A DNA stretch of 64,000 bases. It comes from Spirodela intermedia. Taxonomy: Eukaryota > Streptophyta > Magnoliopsida > Alismatales > Araceae. Below are positions 12,290 through 24,640 of the stretch, piece by piece. The notes beneath the pieces are model-generated. The model had not been told where the DNA came from and did no database searches. It saw nothing but the letters and a program-made list of their open reading frames with translations. The position numbers and the translations under genes were made by a program. Location of the stretch: assembly GCA_902729315.2 (NCBI GenBank), contig LR746269.1, positions 3,482,001 through 3,546,000 of the forward strand, in the 5' to 3' direction. Within the stretch, counting starts at the first letter, position 1; the number at the start of each line of letters is the position of its first letter.

Positions 12290-15115
12290 TTGTCTAGTAG
12301 CTCGTAATTATGAACATAAATTATATCTATCACATAGAAGAAGATTAGGGTATGTTGGCACAAAAAAATGAAAACATTATCCATAATGATTCTGGTTAGA
12401 CTTTCCAAATTATATATGTGGAAGCTACACCAAGGGAAAACAAACTAAGAAAATGTAGACAAAAGTATCACATTTCAACAATGAAACCATTAGATTTTTT
12501 GCAGCTTGATTTCAACTTGAAGTTCTCTAGCATTTTCTTGGTTCAACTAAACCTGATTATAGGGTTCAACATTCTTTGAGTGATTACAATGAAACTTAAT
12601 CACTATTTTACGTCACAAGAGATAAAGAAAAATATCTCTATCAATGTTTCTGGAATTAGATGTAGGCTTGTAGCTCATTTCAAAATTCGATGAAAAGGTA
12701 ATCAAATTGCACTTGATTTCCTTTTCTTCTTCATGTCAGGTTTGATTTACAAGATGTTGATGAAATCAAACTAAGGAAGATTAGTTTTGACTAAAGATTT
12801 GTCTGCCAACTTGTCTTCTTGTTGTCATAACATGCTTCAGACCTTAAATAAAATTGTATGCAATTCTCTACATAAATTGTTAGAAAAAAATTTGAGATCG
12901 TAAAGTAGTCTAAGATGATTGTTCCTCTTCTTTTATGCATTGGAGAAGGGCTACATTTATGGAACAGTTTGAGTTGCCCTTCCTTTGGTTTTCCATCATT
13001 ATTCAATGTTAAAATCATAAAACATAGTTAACACTTCAAATGATTGGAAACTAATACAACAATTCTTTAAGGGTTTGAATATCCTCAATATTTAAACTAA
13101 TAAATCTAACTATTAAGCTTTAATGTATATATCCTAAATTAATGATTTTTAAACTGAATTGATTCAAATCACCTCGAATAAAACATGAGTACGAAGTGCC
13201 CTACTAAATTTGTATATCAATGTTTGACATCATTACTTTGGCGATATATGACATTTCAAAATCATTTTAAAATTATAGTCAGTAATATTAAAAAAATCTT
13301 AAATGCCATTTATATAGTTTAATTCAATCGATTATTTTTTTTAAAAAATGATTTAAAGTAATACTTTCAAACTGTGAACTTCTATTATATGGATTATTCA
13401 CTGCAATATATTACTTCAAATGTTCAAGCAAAAATGATGTGAAAATCATTACTTTTGATCAATTGTATTTTTTAATTATTTTTGAGAGTTTCCACAACAA
13501 TAAATAAAGTAATGATTTAATTCTTAGCAAATCCAGAATTCAAAACATAGTTATCAAATGCATTTATTGATTTGTGATAAGGACCCTTGAAATCATTAAC
13601 ATGAATTATTCGTCAATTTATAATTATTTAATTCAAGTCTGGGTCCCAAAGTTCACTCATATATGATTTATGTAATTAAAATATTAATAATAATTTCAAA
13701 TATTAATTTTTTTATGTATCTTTGTTATTATCAAAACTTTTTAAGATGATTCATACACCCACAACTAATATATTTCTCTAGATTTACTTGTGTTTATTTT
13801 TTGCACAAAAATATGGAACTCAAGCATACCTTTTCAAATCAAGTAAAAGGATTCAAAATGAATTAGGACATTATATTAATAACATTAGAAGTGATCATGG
13901 AAGAGAATTTGAAATGCTAAATTCGCCAAGAAATTCTTTATGAATTAGTCAAAACCAAAAGGCTTAATATAAGATGCTTTAAATCATTTAGATGTAAATG
14001 TTTTGATGTTGAATAATAATGGAAATGATGATTGAGAAAAATATCATCCCTAGATGTAATGTAGGGATCTTTCTATGCTATTAAAAAAAGTCAAAGGTAT
14101 ATAGTGTTTACAAAAAGTGACTGCTAACTATAGAAGAATTTATCTATGTCAAATTCATAAAACTATAAAGGAAAAAGAAATTTAGAATTAGATATGCTAG
14201 AAGAGAAGTTGGAAATTAAGAAAGCGAATGATTGAATGCCAAAGTTTTATCCTAATATTTAAAATGAAAATTACCATTACAATGGAAATTCATAAACATT
14301 TTGGGGAAAATTTATTGGAGATTTAAAAGACAAAGTTGGGATTAGATAATCTCTTAGAATAGTTGGTGAATCCTTTTTCATTCACTTCTGAAAATCAGCC
14401 TAAACACATTGATGAGGCTTTCCTAAATGAAAATTAAATCAATATTTTCAATAAAGAGCTTGAGCAATTTGAAAGGAACGAAGTATGATATCTAGTTCCT
14501 AAAGAGACCAAATATATATTTAGAAATAAATTAAATAAAGAAGTGAAAATTGCTAGAAACAAATTTAGACCAGTAGGCAAAGGATATGGTTTAGGAGTAG
14601 AATGTAAAAAAACCTATCCTCAAGTAAAAAGATTAGATGCTATCATGTTACTAACTTTTGGATGCATTAGTAATTTTAAATTATTTGAAATCTCTGTCAT
14701 AGGTGACTTCCATAAATAAAATTATAAAAGAAAGTCTTTTTATCTCAAGGTTTTGCTAATCTTGAGTAACCAAATCATGTGTTTGATTTGAGAAAATTTT
14801 TATATGGTTTATAATAAACTCATCAAGCTTGGTATAAAGCTCACTTTGATAGATAATGATTTTGTTTGAGGAATGTTGACACCAGATTATTTATAAAGAC
14901 TAAAAGTGACAAACTATTAATTATTCAGATTTAGGTTGATGACATAAGATTTTGATTTAGTGATGATCTCATATGTGTACAATTTTGAATACTTATGAGT
15001 ATAGAATTTGAAATGAGTATGATGGGAGAATTAATATTTTTTTCTAGGACTTCAAATAAAGTAATTAGAAAATAGAATATTCATCTCATAATATAAAAAT
15101 ATAGTAAATAATTTA
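12290..15115 (+). mobile_element. Degenerate Ty1/copia (SIRE-like) pol remnant
   Basis: Read across frames, the plus strand shows copia pol in the correct order. The GAG-pre-integrase end is at about 12,340-12,520 (RRLGYVGT, GKQTK, ISTMKPLDFLQLDF). Integrase catalytic-core pieces are at about 13,780-13,920 (SRFTCVYFLHK, RSDHGREFEML), the integrase C-terminal linker at 14,050-14,170, and reverse transcriptase at 14,410-15,110 (LEQFERNEV, NKFRPVGKGYG, FFLGLQIK, IFIS). Many stops and frameshifts are present. The Tyr codon of the catalytic YVDD motif is a stop (14,932-14,943 reads stop-V-D-D). RNase H and both LTRs were not found. The GAG-pre-integrase and integrase parts should be adjacent but are about 1.2 kb apart, which implies an insertion. 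Linker and RT wording resemble the SIRE/Maximus lineage; lineage is inferred. Confidence 0.8.
12535..13770. mobile_element. Unidentified insertion of about 1.2 kb inside the plus copia
   Basis: In copia elements the LDLFG-like stretch ending GAG-pre-integrase runs straight into the integrase core. Here LDF (about 12,520) and SRFTCVYFLHK (about 13,780) are separated by AT-rich sequence with no coding similarity. Endpoints are approximate; no terminal repeats or target-site duplication were located. Confidence 0.4.
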
Positions 15116-16100
15116 TTTTTAATATAATAGGAATAAACATATATGTTAACACGAGAGAGAAAAACTCTAGAATCCATGTAGTCTCAAAAGATAGAATACA
15201 TAACTCCTATATAAGAGAGAGGAGAGATGAGAGAAAGAGATAGATAATTGACCTTAATAGGCATCGTAAGAGATGCTGGCTAGACTCTTCATGAATACGT
15301 CTGCAAGCTGATGAGATGATGTCATATGAAGAGTAGAGATAAGTCTAAACATAATCTTATCTCGAATGTAGTGTCAATTGATCTTAATGTGCTTCATACG
15401 CCCATGAAAGGTAGGATTCCAGCAATGAAGATGACGGCTTGATTGTTGTAATGCATGGGCATTGGAGAGGGAGAAGCAATGTCGAGATCATGGAAAAGCG
15501 ATCGAAGCCATATCATTTTCTGCACCGTCTCAACCATGGCTTGATACTCGGATTCCGCACTAGAGCAGGACAACACCCTCTATTTTTGGGACCACCAAGT
15601 AACTAGGTTACTGCTAAGGTATGTACAATAACCCCTAGTAGACTTTCAATCACTCTCGTCACTTGCATACCTAGCGTCCAAGTAGGCTGCAATGCGGAGA
15701 TGGCCGTGTCGTCGATAGATGAGCTCTTTCCTTGAGGATTGCTTGATGTAGGCGATGACTCATAGAGCTCTCTCCTAATGAACTCGTCGAGGCTCTTGTA
15801 TAAACTAACTCAAGACACTAACCATGTACATGATGTTAAGATGAGTGACGATGAGATATATCAACTTGCCAACAATCGCCGATACTGGTTAACATCTTCA
15901 AGCAAGGGATATGAAGTGTCCTAGAATTGCGGGTTAGCTTCTATGAGCAAAGTTTCCGACTTACACATAAGGAGGCCTATCTCCTGAAGTATGTCGAGGA
16001 CATACTTTCGCTGAGTGAGGGTGAGCTTCTCATCTTAATACGCAAACTCAATCCCAAGCAAATATCACAAAGTCCTTAAGTCATGAATGCTAAGGTGCTA

Positions 16101-16331
16101 CTATAAGTAAGCTTTGGCAGCAACGATGTCAGCCTTATCACTTCTAGTCACAAGAATATCGTCGACATAGATTTTAAGGATGATAAGGTGGCCCTCTATC
16201 TTTTTTATGAACACGGTGGGGTCCGTAATGTAGGAGGCAAAATCGAAGGTGGTGAGTAAACCACTAAACTTGGCAAACTTAGCACATGGCCTTTGCTTGA
16301 GTGCATAAATGGCACGTTGCAAGAGACACAC
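16101..16331 (-). pseudogene. Copia reverse transcriptase fragment
   Basis: An open stretch of copia RT with QRAIYALKQRP near its start and the catalytic YVDDILVTRSD sequence. It continues upstream on the minus strand into RT blocks with stops (KARLVA, GFTQTYGINYTETFSP, LHQLDISNAF) up to about 16,760. The catalytic motif is intact but the gene is broken around it. Confidence 0.8.
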
Positions 16332-16829
16332 TTTCGATGACTCCCTCTGTTAACATACCTAAGAGATTACTCCATAAATACCTACTCCGTAAAAAAAGGC
16401 ATTAGAAATATCTAACTGGTGGAGAGACCATGCCTAATTGACGGCGAGAGAGAAGAACATGTGAACAGAGTTGAGGTAGATAATAGGAGAAAACGTCTCA
16501 GTGTAGTTGATCCCATATGTTTGTGTGAAGCCTCAAGCAACCAGACGAGCTTTGTGATGAGCGATAGAGTCATCTAGGTGATACTTGATGGTAAACACCT
16601 ACTTGCACGTCACAATATTGGCATCGATCGGGCGCAAAACTAAATCCCAAATCCCTTAAGCGACCAACACATCTACTTCTGAATCCATGACCGCCTTCCA
16701 TGTAAGTACCTGTGCAGCCTCAACATATGACCGTGAAAGTGACTCAAAGGCCACGGAGAAGACAAAGGCACAAAAAGAGAGAGAAAGACAATCTTAGGAG
16801 ACAAACTAGGAGGTGGGATGTGATAAAAT

Positions 16830-17965
16830 GAAATCAAGGGTCATCAAAAGCCCCAAAATGTCTTGATCAAAAAATATTTATAATCATGAATTTACCAAAT
16901 AAAAATACTAAAATAGGTAAGTACTATGGTAAGTTTGAGGTCAATCTATAGGGAATGGGAATTAGACGTACTTAGTTACTATTTAAATCAAACGACCATC
17001 AAAAGAGAGGCGATGGCGAATAAGAAGAATTTTTACTGTCAGAAATGGAGGAAAATAGAAAATCAATGATGTGGATGATGCTAGAGAGGTGAACACACAT
17101 ATAAAAGACTTGTAATGCAGAATCGAAATTATAAATCACCCTATTTTAAATCTAGGAAGACTTAACTGATTGATCATGCACGAAACACATTGAACTTGGA
17201 TGAACTTACCTTGGGGCTCTATATGTCATCAAGGCCAGATGATTTCCTCTTCGAGTAGCTATTCCACGGCTCTAGACTTTGAATTCACACTTGAATCAAC
17301 CAAAATGCATCCAAATCTAATGTAGAACCTCAATGTTGTTTCATGTGAGCCAACGAAATGTTGGGGCATTTGAAGTTACATTCTTCTGTCCCTAAATGGC
17401 AGCTTAAATGTGTAAGGGTTTACACGAGAGTATGAGAATACATGTGTAGGGCTATGATTAAATGAAGGCATTTCTATCTTTTTGGCCACAATAAAATTGG
17501 GCGAGAGACAATTTCTTCTCGAGTTGATCTGAAGTGATAGATTTGGAAGTTTTGTCATAGCCGTCAGATCTTCTTGAATGTTGAGATCTATTGCACCCTC
17601 AGTAAGTATGTTCCATCTACCATTGATTGTGTGGACATTCTCGATGGCATCTAACCTCCTCATTTGATGAGGCCGGGTGTCAACGCCTCAACCCTTGATT
17701 CCGTCACCTCATCTCCATAGATCATATCTCATCTGTCGAAGCATATATCAGCTTCTTAAAAACCATAAAAAGAAATCAAAAATCTCTAAAATTCTCTCAT
17801 ATTAATAAAAAATCAATTATGACTGTAAAACTCAAAGAAAAATTTCAAAAAATTCTCTAAAATATTAAACTTCATGAAATACCTAAAGAAATAATAAATG
17901 TCTATTTTTAATATGATGACATATTATATTATAAGATTTAAGCTCTTTAATAAAATAATCAACAT
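16830..17965. mobile_element. Unidentified insertion of about 1.1 kb inside the minus copia
   Basis: The copia linker stops after CTHHP (about 17,970) and resumes near AFVFSVAFESLSRSYVEAAQV (about 16,810); these blocks are normally much closer. The AT-rich sequence between has a 95-codon minus-strand open frame (17,663-17,376) with no family I recognise. Endpoints are approximate and terminal repeats were not identified. Confidence 0.4.
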
Positions 17966-18683
17966 GTTATTAGGATGGTGGGTACAACTATGTGTACCTT
18001 TGCAGAGGGCAATAGGAAGATGAAGGTCATCAATTGGAGTAGCGATCAAAGGCAAAGAGGGGATTGTAGGAGAAAAAGAAGAGGATACTGCATTTAGAGT
18101 AGGAGGAGCCATAGGAAACATGGGCCGAAGAGAAGCAAGCACGAGTAACGACTCCAAAGAGAGTGGACAGGAGGGAAGAGAAGGAGGGTCCACAAGAACC
18201 ACTAAGGGAGGGAACCTAGGTGGAGGAGACATAGTGGCTCTAGGAGGAAGAGGAGTCAAAATAGGAGAGGAAAAAGGAGACTCCTCATGGAAAGTGACGT
18301 TGGCCGAGGTCACATAATGATAGGTATCAGAGAAGTAAACCTGATAGCCCTTTTACAAGAGTAACTGACAAAGACCTTTTTAAGAGCACTAGGGGTGAGT
18401 TTAGAAAGAAAAGGAGATGAATCTTAGATGAAGGCGGTGCATCCAAAAACCCGAGGAGGAAGAGAAAAAAGAGGAGAATCAAAAATTAAGCGATGGAGAG
18501 GAATGACCCCCCAAGAGGAGTGGAGGGAAGTTGATTTTAGAGGTAAGTGGCAGTTAGAAAGGCGTCAGCCCAAAGATAGTGAGGGACATTCATCTCAAGA
18601 AGAAGTGTACGAGTGATGTCAAGGAGCTAGCGATGTTTGTGCTTGGCAACATCATTTTACTACAAAGTGTGAGGACAAGTTGT

Positions 18684-19022
18684 CTAGTAGAGAATTTCAT
18701 GATTATTGTAGAAGGTGCAAAGAGATGTTTGGACAAACTCAAGAGCATTATCAATACAAAGAATCTTGAACATAATTGTGTATTGAGTGATAACTTCGGT
18801 GATGAAGTGGATAACCATGGTGACGACCTTAGAGCGATCGTGAAGAAGGTAGATCCAACTTATAGGAATATAATTATTAATAAAAATGATGTAATAACGA
18901 TGGCCCAAAATGAAGGAAGTACAAGATGGACCCCATACATTCAAAGGAATGGAAGAGAGGATGCCATCACGACTAGGATAAGAAGCACATTGATGTTTCC
19001 CTAGCTGATAAGACTCGCACAC
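18684..19022 (-). pseudogene. Copia integrase fragment
   Basis: A 112-codon stretch with CESYQLGKHQCASYPSR, NVWGPSCTSFILGHRYYIIF and DRSKVV, corresponding to the integrase zinc-binding and core start of plant copia elements. Truncated and followed by stops. Confidence 0.8.
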
Positions 19023-19823
19023 AAACTTAGAGAGAGAAAGTAATGATATATTTTTTTTGTAATTTAGAGAAATAAATATGGCCTAAATGTTGATGCCACA
19101 AAAGAAAAGTAGCCATAGAGGTGACAAAAAAGGCCCGAAGGCCAGATGAGGGTTTGTCAAAAATGAGTTCATAGACACTTCACCCGTTTTCATGGCCCAT
19201 ACTAATCCTTCGTTTGATATGCAAATCTTGGAAAGTATAGTGAAAGGAAATGTGACTATACAAAAGAAGGCATGAGTAATAACACTGATGGAAAGAAGGT
19301 TCGTAGAAAAACTAGAAATGTAGAGAACTTAGGTAAGGTGAAGGGAGGGAGAAATCGAGGTGACACAATGACCTTTGACCAAACAAGTCTAACCATCGAT
19401 AATAGTGACAGAGGAATGGGTCGAGGTAAGCTGATAGGAGGAGAGAATAGTGAGAATACTGATCATGTGGCTAGAGGCCCCCAAATCAATAATCTACGGT
19501 GTCGAAGAGGAAGCAAGGAGAGCGTGTGTACCTAGCGTGGAGGAGGCCAGAAGTGAGGTGAGACTAGTAGAGGTGGAAGCGTCAGTATCATTGGCATGGC
19601 AAAGGATGTCACACTCTACAAGTGTCAAGGTCACGTGGAAGGTAGGAGCTGGAACATGGGATAGAGTGGAGGACGCTAGAGTTGAAGTTATTGTCAACTA
19701 TGCAGAAGTAGGCTTGTCGAACTATTTCCAACACTTAGTAGTCGGATGATTCTACTTCCCACAATATGACTTTATGATTCTAGACTCATTATTTCTAAGA
19801 AAATTGAAGTCTAAATAGACAAG

Positions 19824-21542
19824 TGATAAGTTTTCATTATTATGAGTTAATAATTAGTAAATAATATAGTTTTAGCCTTAACTCATGATAAATAGACTTA
19901 TATTTGTGTTAAAGTGTGAAAAGTAGTTTTTAGTTGATTAATGTGAATTTTTGGTTAATTATGTGATTTTTTAGAAATTTATATAATTTTTATAGTTTTA
20001 TTTTTGAGATAGATGAAAAAAAAGAAATAAAAATAAAAATATAGCAAAATGGGGGGGGACTCGTCAGCCAACCGGGCCCACAAGTAGGTCGGAAGCGCAG
20101 TCGGGGAGGAGCCTCGAGCAGGGGCTCAAGTAGCTAGGACCGATGAGGGCACGTGTGTGTCACTCCCCTTCCACGTCACTGGTAGCCAGCCGGCTGTGGG
20201 GCAAGGAGTGGTCGTACACGTAGGAGAAAGGGACTCATTGCTTGGGTAATATTACTATATATTCGTCCAAAACTTTGGTACATAAGCAATGTGGGACTAA
20301 ACCCGCGTCACACCTTCCCCTTGAAAGGGTTTAAAGATTTTAATACCTAAAATACTCCTTATTTATAATAGAGATATATCATGATGACGTCACTTGATAA
20401 GGGCATTAGAGTACTTATTTCAATCTGTCTCATGCAGGCGGGCAACTGACGTGGGTTCGAATCTTCTTAGAGCCAAAACTTGTATTTTTATCTAATTATT
20501 CGTGACTTTTCTACAGATCATCAGTGAAGGATTAAGCTATTAGAATCGTTGGATCATTGGCGAAAATCTCGTCAACGCGATTTGCAAAGCATTGTTACTA
20601 AAATTACTAAATAATTCGCGATAAAAAGATCGTGAATCCATCGAGTAAACGATCTCCGATTGATCGACGAACAAGCCATCGTCAAGAAGAAGACGATTCG
20701 CTGGGAGACGAGTCGCTACCTCCTGAGAGCGTACCGGATGCGATGAAGAGCCTTCTCTTGCTGCGTAGACCTAAGGATGAAGCTCCCTAACACGTGCCCC
20801 ACCTCCATCTAGCTTCTCTCTGTCGGGTGACAATCGTCGGAGAGCCACAAAGTCGTCGATTTTCCACTCCATCGGGTGACAACCACTGGAGACGATTCGG
20901 CGACTCATTTCATTGATATCTAGACTTCGCAAGGAGATCTAGAGATTGCCCACATCGTCCTTGTCCAAGGAGAGCCTTCGAGGCCATGGACATTGCATGA
21001 TGATCCTTCCAAATGCTTAGGATTCCAGTACATCGTTGACGCATTACTACCGCGATGTTGGAACTCTATTTTCCTACTTTCAACTTAATTTTTATTTCAT
21101 TTAGTCATAATTTGTGTGATTTAAATTTATCAAGCTATACTTAATTTAATCACGATTCTTCCGGCTTTTACAAATCTTAATTTGATCAATTAAATCATTT
21201 GTAATCATTTACGTAAGAATTGTCAGGTAGATCGGGCCTTGACATCATCCTAACGTCTGCACTCTTATTTCTCTTTTTTGTGAATCTTAAATATGTTTCA
21301 TTTTCATTTCCTAGTATAAAATTCATAGAAAATCGTATTCTTTGAAGAAATTCTGGATAATTGTCCGATATTGTATTACATCCCTATGATTGACTTGGAA
21401 AATTACCACTATTTTTGGAAGTTTTGTTGAATTATAATTGATATTTTTTTAGAAATACTTCTAAATATCTGAAAATTAGTATTTTCTAATTTTTTAAATT
21501 TTAAATTTGCATGATTTACTATACAACGACTAAGTCACGTCA
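19824..21542 (+). repeat. 5' LTR of an Athila-like Ty3/gypsy element
   Basis: Begins TGATAAG and ends CACGTCA, so it has the TG...CA termini of an LTR, about 1.72 kb long. It is followed within 5 bp by a tRNA-Asp-type primer binding site and then gag. A second copy of its last 1.14 kb occurs at 23,478-24,636, and its first 0.69 kb recurs inverted at 27,480-28,165. The internal GC-rich block (about 20,040-20,240) contains the conserved stretches GGGCCCACAAGT and CACTCCCCTTCCACGTCACT. Long LTRs and a tRNA-Asp PBS fit the Athila clade. Confidence 0.85.
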
Positions 21543-21547
21543 AATTT

Positions 21548-21565
21548 TGGTGCCGTTGCCAGGGA
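21548..21565 (+). other. Primer binding site (tRNA-Asp type)
   Basis: TGGTGCCGTTGCCAGGGA matches the tRNA-Asp complementary PBS TGGCGCCGTTGCCGGGGA at 16 of 18 positions; both differences are transitions. It lies 5 bp after the LTR end, as expected. Confidence 0.88.
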
Positions 21566-21824
21566 TGTATTACATAATATTTAGTATTTTTCTGTTTTTC
21601 TCTTAGAGTAAAAAAATTAACTCATGTTTTATTTTCTTCTTGCCAAAAAATTTTGAAAAAGAAAAAAGAAATGAAGAGAAGCAAGGCAAGGTCTGAATCA
21701 TACACAAGGAGGGTAACAATTACTAAACTTTTTTCTTGAATTTATTGATTTTTTATGCATGGTAGAAGATCCTTACATCCAAGGCTACAAATTTTTTCAT
21801 TATTTCATTCAAAACTAAAAAAAA

Positions 21825-23486
21825 TTGAAAGAAAAATTAATTTTGATGAATCCTAAAGGAAGTATAAGTCAAACTGAGAACAATCTTATGGCCATGGAAA
21901 ATCATTATATCCTTGATTCATTTCAAAAAACATCTAATATTAGAGTCCCATTAGCACCCACTATTAAAATCAAAATAAATCTAGAAAAGTTTCAAATGCT
22001 CCCTAATTTTCATGAATTGCCTTTAGAGGAACGTCATCAGCACTTAGAAAAATTTCATATGGTCTGTCATTTAGTTAATCTCCCTCATGTTACACCAAAA
22101 ATTATTAAGATGTAATTGTTTCCTCATACACCTAGGGACAAAGCTAGTTATTGGCTATCCACATTAGATAGAGAATTAACTAACTAGAAAGACATAGAAC
22201 AAGCCTTTCTTCGATAATTTTATCTCTTAGGAAAAACTTAAAATATGAGAAAACATATATGGAGTTTTTCTCAAAGACCAGGAGAAACTTTATATGAGAC
22301 ATGAGAAAAATTCAAAGATTTACTTAGAAAGTGTCCTTATCATGCTACACCCAAGCGGCAGCTCAATAGAATTTTTTATGATGGATTATTAGAACAACAT
22401 AGAAATATGATTGATTATATATGTGGAGGAGCTTTTATGGAGAAAACTCCTAATGAGATTTACAGTCTTTATGAGAATTTAAGTGAAAATTCTAGAGATC
22501 AAGCCTCTTTTGAATTATATGATAAGGATAAGAAGAGAGGAATTTATCAATTGCATCATCAAAATAATTCTAATTTATAAAATGTGGTTAATCAGATTAA
22601 TCAAAGATTAAAAAAACTTGATTTACTTATTGACAATATTTGAAAGCCTCTTAACCCTCAATTTAATTCAAATTGTACATGTCTTATGTATAGTGAAAAT
22701 AATTATTTTGACTTTCAATGCTATAATTTAGATCAATCATTTTACCCTATGCAAGAACAAGTACAAGTAGCTCATGGTTTTAATAGAAATAAGGAGCCTT
22801 TTTCAAATTCTTATAATCCTAATTGGAGGAATAATTTTTTTTAGAGAGATCTAAATAATATTTTAAATTCAGAAGCACTTAGACCCAATTCAAACTTTGA
22901 ATTTCGTCCAAAATAGGAAAACAGATTTCAAAAAAATCAACGCTCTCAAACCCAACTTGATACTATGGAAATGATGTAACAAATGAGCCAAATGATGTAG
23001 CAAATTATAAATTAAATGATATTGCAGCAGAAATAAATTATAGAGGCTCTTGAGAATAAGAGAGAAGAGAGACAACTACCTTGTTAGCCCATAGAAAATC
23101 TAGGGAACCACCCAACATTAAGATTTTAGTAAGGAGAGTCTAGTAGCATGAATCTAAGAAAAAAACCCACAAAATGAAAATGTTAGGACAGTGAATACAT
23201 TAAGGAGTGGTAAAATTTTACCTGATCCTTATCCCCAAACATTAGAAGAAAAGGAAAACGTGGACAGCCCAAAACAAAATCAAATAGGAGTAGAAGAGGA
23301 TTTTATAGATTCTACCAAAGAAATTTTGAAAGAGAGGACAACCATTCCATTTCCTAAAGCTCTAGAGTCTAGACAAAGAAAGAAAAAGGAACACAATGAA
23401 GAAATAAGGAAAATTTTACAAGATGTGCAAATTAGTCTTCTTTTACTCACTATCATTAAACATATTTCTGAATATGCTAGAGTACT
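21825..23486 (+). pseudogene. Ty3/gypsy (Athila-like) gag and start of pol, broken
   Basis: Reading across stops gives an ordered gypsy Gag. A capsid-like domain has LPLEERHQHLEKFH and, after a stop, DKASYWLSTL, YETxEKFKDLLRKCPYHATP, FYDGLLEQHRNMID and ICGGAFMEKTPNEIYSLYENL. A linker with FSNSYNPNWRNN follows, then MNTLRSGKILPDPYP at the gag-pol junction (23,191) and a short pol start ending near IIKHISEYARVL. At about 23,478-23,488 the coding similarity stops and LTR sequence begins. Protease, RT, RNase H and most of integrase are absent. The Gag motifs are those of Athila/Tat-type elements. Confidence 0.85.
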
Positions 23487-24636
23487 TATGTCAATCTCTC
23501 TCATACAAGCGAGCAACCGATGTAGGTTTGAATCTTCCTAGAGTCAAAACTCATATTTTTATCTGATTATCATGACTTTTCTGTAGATCGTTGGTGAAGG
23601 ATTAAGCTGCCAGAATCGCTAGATCATCAGCAAAAATTTCATCAACGTGATTTGCAAAGCATTGTTACTAAAATTACTAAATGATTCGCGATAAAAGGAT
23701 CACAAATTCATTGAGTAAATGATCTCCGATTGATCGATGAATAAGCCATCGTCGGGACGAAGACGATCTATTGGGAGACGAGTCGCCACCTCCTGAGAGT
23801 GTACCGGATGTGATGAAGAGCCTTCTCTTCCTGCACAGACTTGAGGATGAAGCTCCCTAACATGTGCCCCACCTCCATTCAGCTCCTGTCTATCGGGTGA
23901 CAGCCGCCGAAGAGCTACAAAGTCGTTGATTTTTCACTCCGTCAAGTGATAGCCTCTCGAGACGATTCGATGAGCCATTTCATTGATCGCTAGACTTCAC
24001 AAGGAGATCTAGAGATTGCCCACGTCGTCTTTGTCCAAGGAGAGCCTTTGAGGCCATAGACACTACATGACGATCCTCTTGAATGCTTAGGATTTCGGTG
24101 CATCGCAAACGCATCACCGTCGTGACACCGAAACTCTATTTTCCTACTTTCAACTTAATTTTGACTTCATTTAGTGATAATTTATGTGATTTAAATTTAC
24201 CAAGCTATACTTCATTCAATCACGATTCTTCTAACTTTTACAAATCTTAATTTGATCAATTAAATCGTCTGTAATTGTTTACGTAAGAATCGTCGGGCAG
24301 AACTCTATTTCCACCTAATTCGCATTTGTCGGGCATTGACGTCATCTTGACGTCCGCACCTTTATTTCTCTTTTTCGTGAATCTTAAATATATTTCATTT
24401 TCTAGTATAAAATTTACAGAAAACCGTATTCTTTGAAACAAATTCTGAATAATTATTTGATATTGTATTACATCTCTGTGATTGACTTGGAAAATTACCA
24501 CTATTTTTGAAAGTTTTGTTAAATTATAATTAATATATATTTTTAGAAATACTTTTAAATATCGGAAAATTAGTATTTTCTAGTTTTTTAAATTTTAAAT
24601 TTACATGATATATTATACAACGACTAAGTCACGTCA
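23478..24636 (+). repeat. Partial LTR (3' two-thirds) embedded in gypsy pol
   Basis: A direct repeat of 20,407-21,542, starting at the shared 11-mer TAGAGTACTTA and ending at the same CACGTCA terminus. The first 583 bp of the LTR are missing. Relative to the other copy it has about 27 extra bases near 24,300-24,330. It is flanked on the left by the start of pol and on the right by the end of integrase. Confidence 0.88.
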
Positions 24637-24640
24637 ACAA

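Larger units (their letters stand above)
15140..19823 (-). mobile_element. Degenerate Ty1/copia element, minus strand
   Basis: On the minus strand, from high to low coordinates: a gag zinc-knuckle remnant (about 19,765-19,700); aspartic protease with DLGASSHM in place of DSGA (about 19,500); GAG-pre-integrase (LLWHQHLGHIYFSKL, about 19,070-19,130); integrase start (CESYQLGKH, WGPS, about 18,880-19,020); integrase C-terminal linker ending in ALCKGTHSCTHHP (about 17,970-18,660); reverse transcriptase (about 16,830-16,100) with intact YVDD at 16,158-16,169; RNase H (SCSSAESEYQAM, about 15,540); and the HQLADVF pol end (about 15,270-15,330). Stops and frameshifts are frequent. The gag 5' half is missing: copia homology stops where a gypsy LTR begins at 19,824. 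The 3' LTR is not delimited. Linker and RT wording are typical of plant copia elements. Confidence 0.85.

Noticed and set aside
20380-20480. tRNA-like GGGTTCGAATC box in the gypsy LTR
   Set aside because: The box resembles a T-loop, but no acceptor stem, anticodon arm or A box could be drawn around it; it is also a repeat feature shared by LTR copies.
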